This document shows, in pieces, positions 62,502-64,000 of a stretch of 64,000 nucleotides of DNA. Source of the stretch: Acidovorax sp. 69. Lineage in GTDB: Bacteria > Pseudomonadota > Gammaproteobacteria > Burkholderiales > Burkholderiaceae_C. Every line of letters begins with the position of its first letter. The stretch's first letter is position 1. Location: the NCBI RefSeq assembly GCF_002797445.1, contig NZ_PGEP01000001.1, forward strand, positions 3,534,501 to 3,598,500, read 5' to 3'. The translations under genes and the position numbers were made by a program. The notes beneath the pieces are model-generated. The model was not told the DNA's origin and did not search any database. It saw only the letters and a program-made list of their open reading frames with translations.

Positions 62502-62903
62502 ATGAGCACAAACCACCCCGCCCCCGAATGGAAGCTGATCTGCCGCGTGGACGACATCCCCGTGCTGGGCTCGCGCCGCGTGACGCGCCCCCTGGGACTG
62601 GACGTGGCAGTGTTCCGCAACGACGCCGGTGGTGTGTTTGCGCTGCTCGACCGCTGCCCGCACAAGGGTGGCCCCCTGAGCCAGGGCATCGTGTTCGGCA
62701 CCCAGGTCGCCTGCCCCATGCACAACTGGACCATTGGGCTGTGTGACGGACAGGCTTCTGCGCCCGACGAAGGCTGCACGCCGAAGTTTGCGGTGAAGGT
62801 GGAAGGTGGCTCGGTGTATCTGGACACCCACGAACTGGCCACGGTGGCCACCGACCTGACGCGGCCCATGGCAGGCCCGGCACGGCGCGTGGCTGCGGCG
62901 TGA
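62502..62903 (+). CDS. nirD: Nitrite reductase [NAD(P)H], small subunit
   Basis: 133 residues, Rieske-like. CPHKGGPLSQG and CPMHNW supply the two Cys-His pairs, so unlike many NirD proteins this one keeps the [2Fe-2S] ligands. Partner of NirB. The C-terminus is extended by about 15 residues. Confidence 0.93.
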   Translation: MSTNHPAPEWKLICRVDDIPVLGSRRVTRPLGLDVAVFRNDAGGVFALLDRCPHKGGPLSQGIVFGTQVACPMHNWTIGLCDGQASAPDEGCTPKFAVKVEGGSVYLDTHELATVATDLTRPMAGPARRVAAA

Positions 62904-62925
62904 ACGCCGGCGCGCACTCCCGTAC

Positions 62926-62982
62926 TGAAACGCTATAAAAACAGAAGCACAAGGCGCTTACCAATCAAGCACCAGCGCCCGA
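62926..62982 (-). repeat. Dispersed palindromic intergenic repeat, copy 7 (degenerate)
   Basis: CGCTATAAAAACAGAAGCAC then AAGGCGCTT and AAGCACCAGCGCC, a degraded form of the element, between nirD and nasA within the operon. Confidence 0.5.
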
Positions 62983-63008
62983 AAAGACCACACACCACGT
63001 CCATCGCC

Positions 63009-64000
63009 ATGCAAGAAACCAAATCCACCTGCCCCTACTGCGGCGTAGGCTGCGGCGTGATCATCGAAAGCGATGGCCCCCAGATCACCGGCGTGCGTGG
63101 CGACCCGACCCACCCCGCCAACTTTGGCCGCCTGTGCACCAAGGGCTCGACCCTGCACCTGACGGCCAGCAGCCCCATCACCTTGCAGACCCGCTTGCTG
63201 CAACCCCTGCGCCGCGCGCACCGGGGCGATACGCCCCAATCACTGTCGTGGGATGCCGCCTTGGGCCTGGCCACCGAAAAATTTGCCGACACCATCCTGG
63301 CCCACGGGCCCGACGCCGTGGGTTTTTACGTCAGCGGCCAATTGCTCACCGAGGACTACTACGTCTTCAACAAGCTGGCCAAGGGCCTGATCGGCACCAA
63401 CAACATCGACACCAATTCGCGCCTGTGCATGAGCAGCGCCGTAGCGGGCTACAAACAGACGCTGGGCGCCGATGCGCCACCCGCCTGCTACGACGACGTG
63501 AAACACGCGCAGTGCCTGTTCATTGTGGGCAGCAACGCGGCCTGGGCGCACCCCATCCTGTTCCGCCGCATCGAAGATGCGCGCGCCGCCAACCCGGGCA
63601 TGAAGGTCATCGTGGCCGACCCGCGCCGCACCGACACGGCCGGCATGGCCGACCTGTTTTTGCCCATCCAGCCGGGCAGCGATGTGATGCTGTTCAACGG
63701 CATGCTGCATCTGATGCTGTGGGAGGGCTGGGTCAACGCCGAGTACATCGGCGCGCACACCACGGGCTTCGATGAACTCAAGGCACTGGTGCGCGACTGC
63801 ACCCCCGAGCGCGTGGCCCAGGTGTGCGGCATCTCGGTGGCCGACCTGACCACCGCCGCCCAATGGTTCGCGACGTCGAAAGCCACGCTCAGCCTGTACT
63901 GCCAGGGTCTGAACCAGAGCAGCAGCGGCACCGCCAAAAACGCCGCGCTCATCAACCTGCACCTGGCGACGGGCCAGATCGGCAAGCCCGGCGCGGGCCC
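63009..64000 (+). CDS. nasA: Assimilatory nitrate reductase catalytic subunit, N-terminal part (cut by window edge)
   Basis: The first 330 residues are present. CPYCGVGCG followed by C in RLCTKG is the [4Fe-4S] ligand set, and the molybdopterin domain follows with DTNSRLCMSSAVAGYKQTLG, VGSNAAWAHPILFRRIEDA and DPRRTDTA. It lacks a Tat signal, which fits the cytoplasmic assimilatory class. It reduces nitrate to nitrite for NirBD. The ATG at 63009 follows GCCATC. Confidence 0.95.
   Translation, partial: MQETKSTCPYCGVGCGVIIESDGPQITGVRGDPTHPANFGRLCTKGSTLHLTASSPITLQTRLLQPLRRAHRGDTPQSLSWDAALGLATEKFADTILAHGPDAVGFYVSGQLLTEDYYVFNKLAKGLIGTNNIDTNSRLCMSSAVAGYKQTLGADAPPACYDDVKHAQCLFIVGSNAAWAHPILFRRIEDARAANPGMKVIVADPRRTDTAGMADLFLPIQPGSDVMLFNGMLHLMLWEGWVNAEYIGAHTTGFDELKALVRDCTPERVAQVCGISVADLTTAAQWFATSKATLSLYCQGLNQSSSGTAKNAALINLHLATGQIGKPGAG

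Overview
The window looks like chromosomal DNA of a betaproteobacterium of the family Comamonadaceae (Acidovorax-like). The evidence is the high GC with strong codon bias, the protein families seen, and a dispersed palindromic intergenic repeat of a kind I recall from this family. Species assignment is inference. No rRNA, tRNA, CRISPR, phage or transposase gene was recognised.

Layout. 1-2.7 kb: end of a short-chain dehydrogenase, a small zinc-ribbon protein, and a CbbR/CmpR-like LysR regulator divergent from an SbtA-type bicarbonate permease. 2.9-6.6 kb: a radical SAM protein behind a consensus-like LexA box, Rnk, a small membrane protein and an acyltransferase-3 protein. 6.7-7.7 kb: a decayed gbsR-cydA-cydB locus that keeps a 36-bp palindrome. 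7.7-16.2 kb: an orphan binding protein, a flavin oxidoreductase, an acyl-CoA dehydrogenase, etfBA, an MscS channel and an enoyl-CoA hydratase. 16.2-22.5 kb: a deacetylase-family protein divergent from moxR-DUF58-tgpA, then mltB. 22.7-31.4 kb: a YadGH-type exporter, an orphan binding protein, a small heat-shock protein and a MacAB-type efflux operon with its own outer-membrane factor. 31.6-39.7 kb: an AraC regulator divergent from a complete Liv-type ABC operon ending in an aromatic-aldehyde dehydrogenase and a coniferyl-alcohol-dehydrogenase-like SDR. 39.8-42 kb: tsaD and another orphan binding protein.

42.2-64 kb is dominated by nitrate and nitrite assimilation, in two blocks. The first is nasT followed by nrtA-nrtB-nrtC/D. 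The second is a NarK/NasA-type transporter, a PP2C phosphatase/Ser-Thr kinase fusion, nirB, a secreted PilJ-domain protein, nirD and the start of nasA (cut at the window end). Unrelated genes lie between them: a CBS protein, two tandem duplicated small exported proteins, a gluconate-type TRAP/gntK/LacI cluster and a PAS chemoreceptor.

The most interesting signal is a leader architecture shared by all three nitrate units (nrtA, narK, nirB). Each has a consensus sigma-54 promoter, then a hairpin with an AAYGGC hexaloop (A1 and G4, the ANTAR-protein RNA signature), then a short hairpin GGAC-N6-GTCC that would compete with an intrinsic terminator, and then the gene. With NasT, an ANTAR regulator, encoded next door, this points to a three-operon NasT antitermination regulon in series with nitrogen control.
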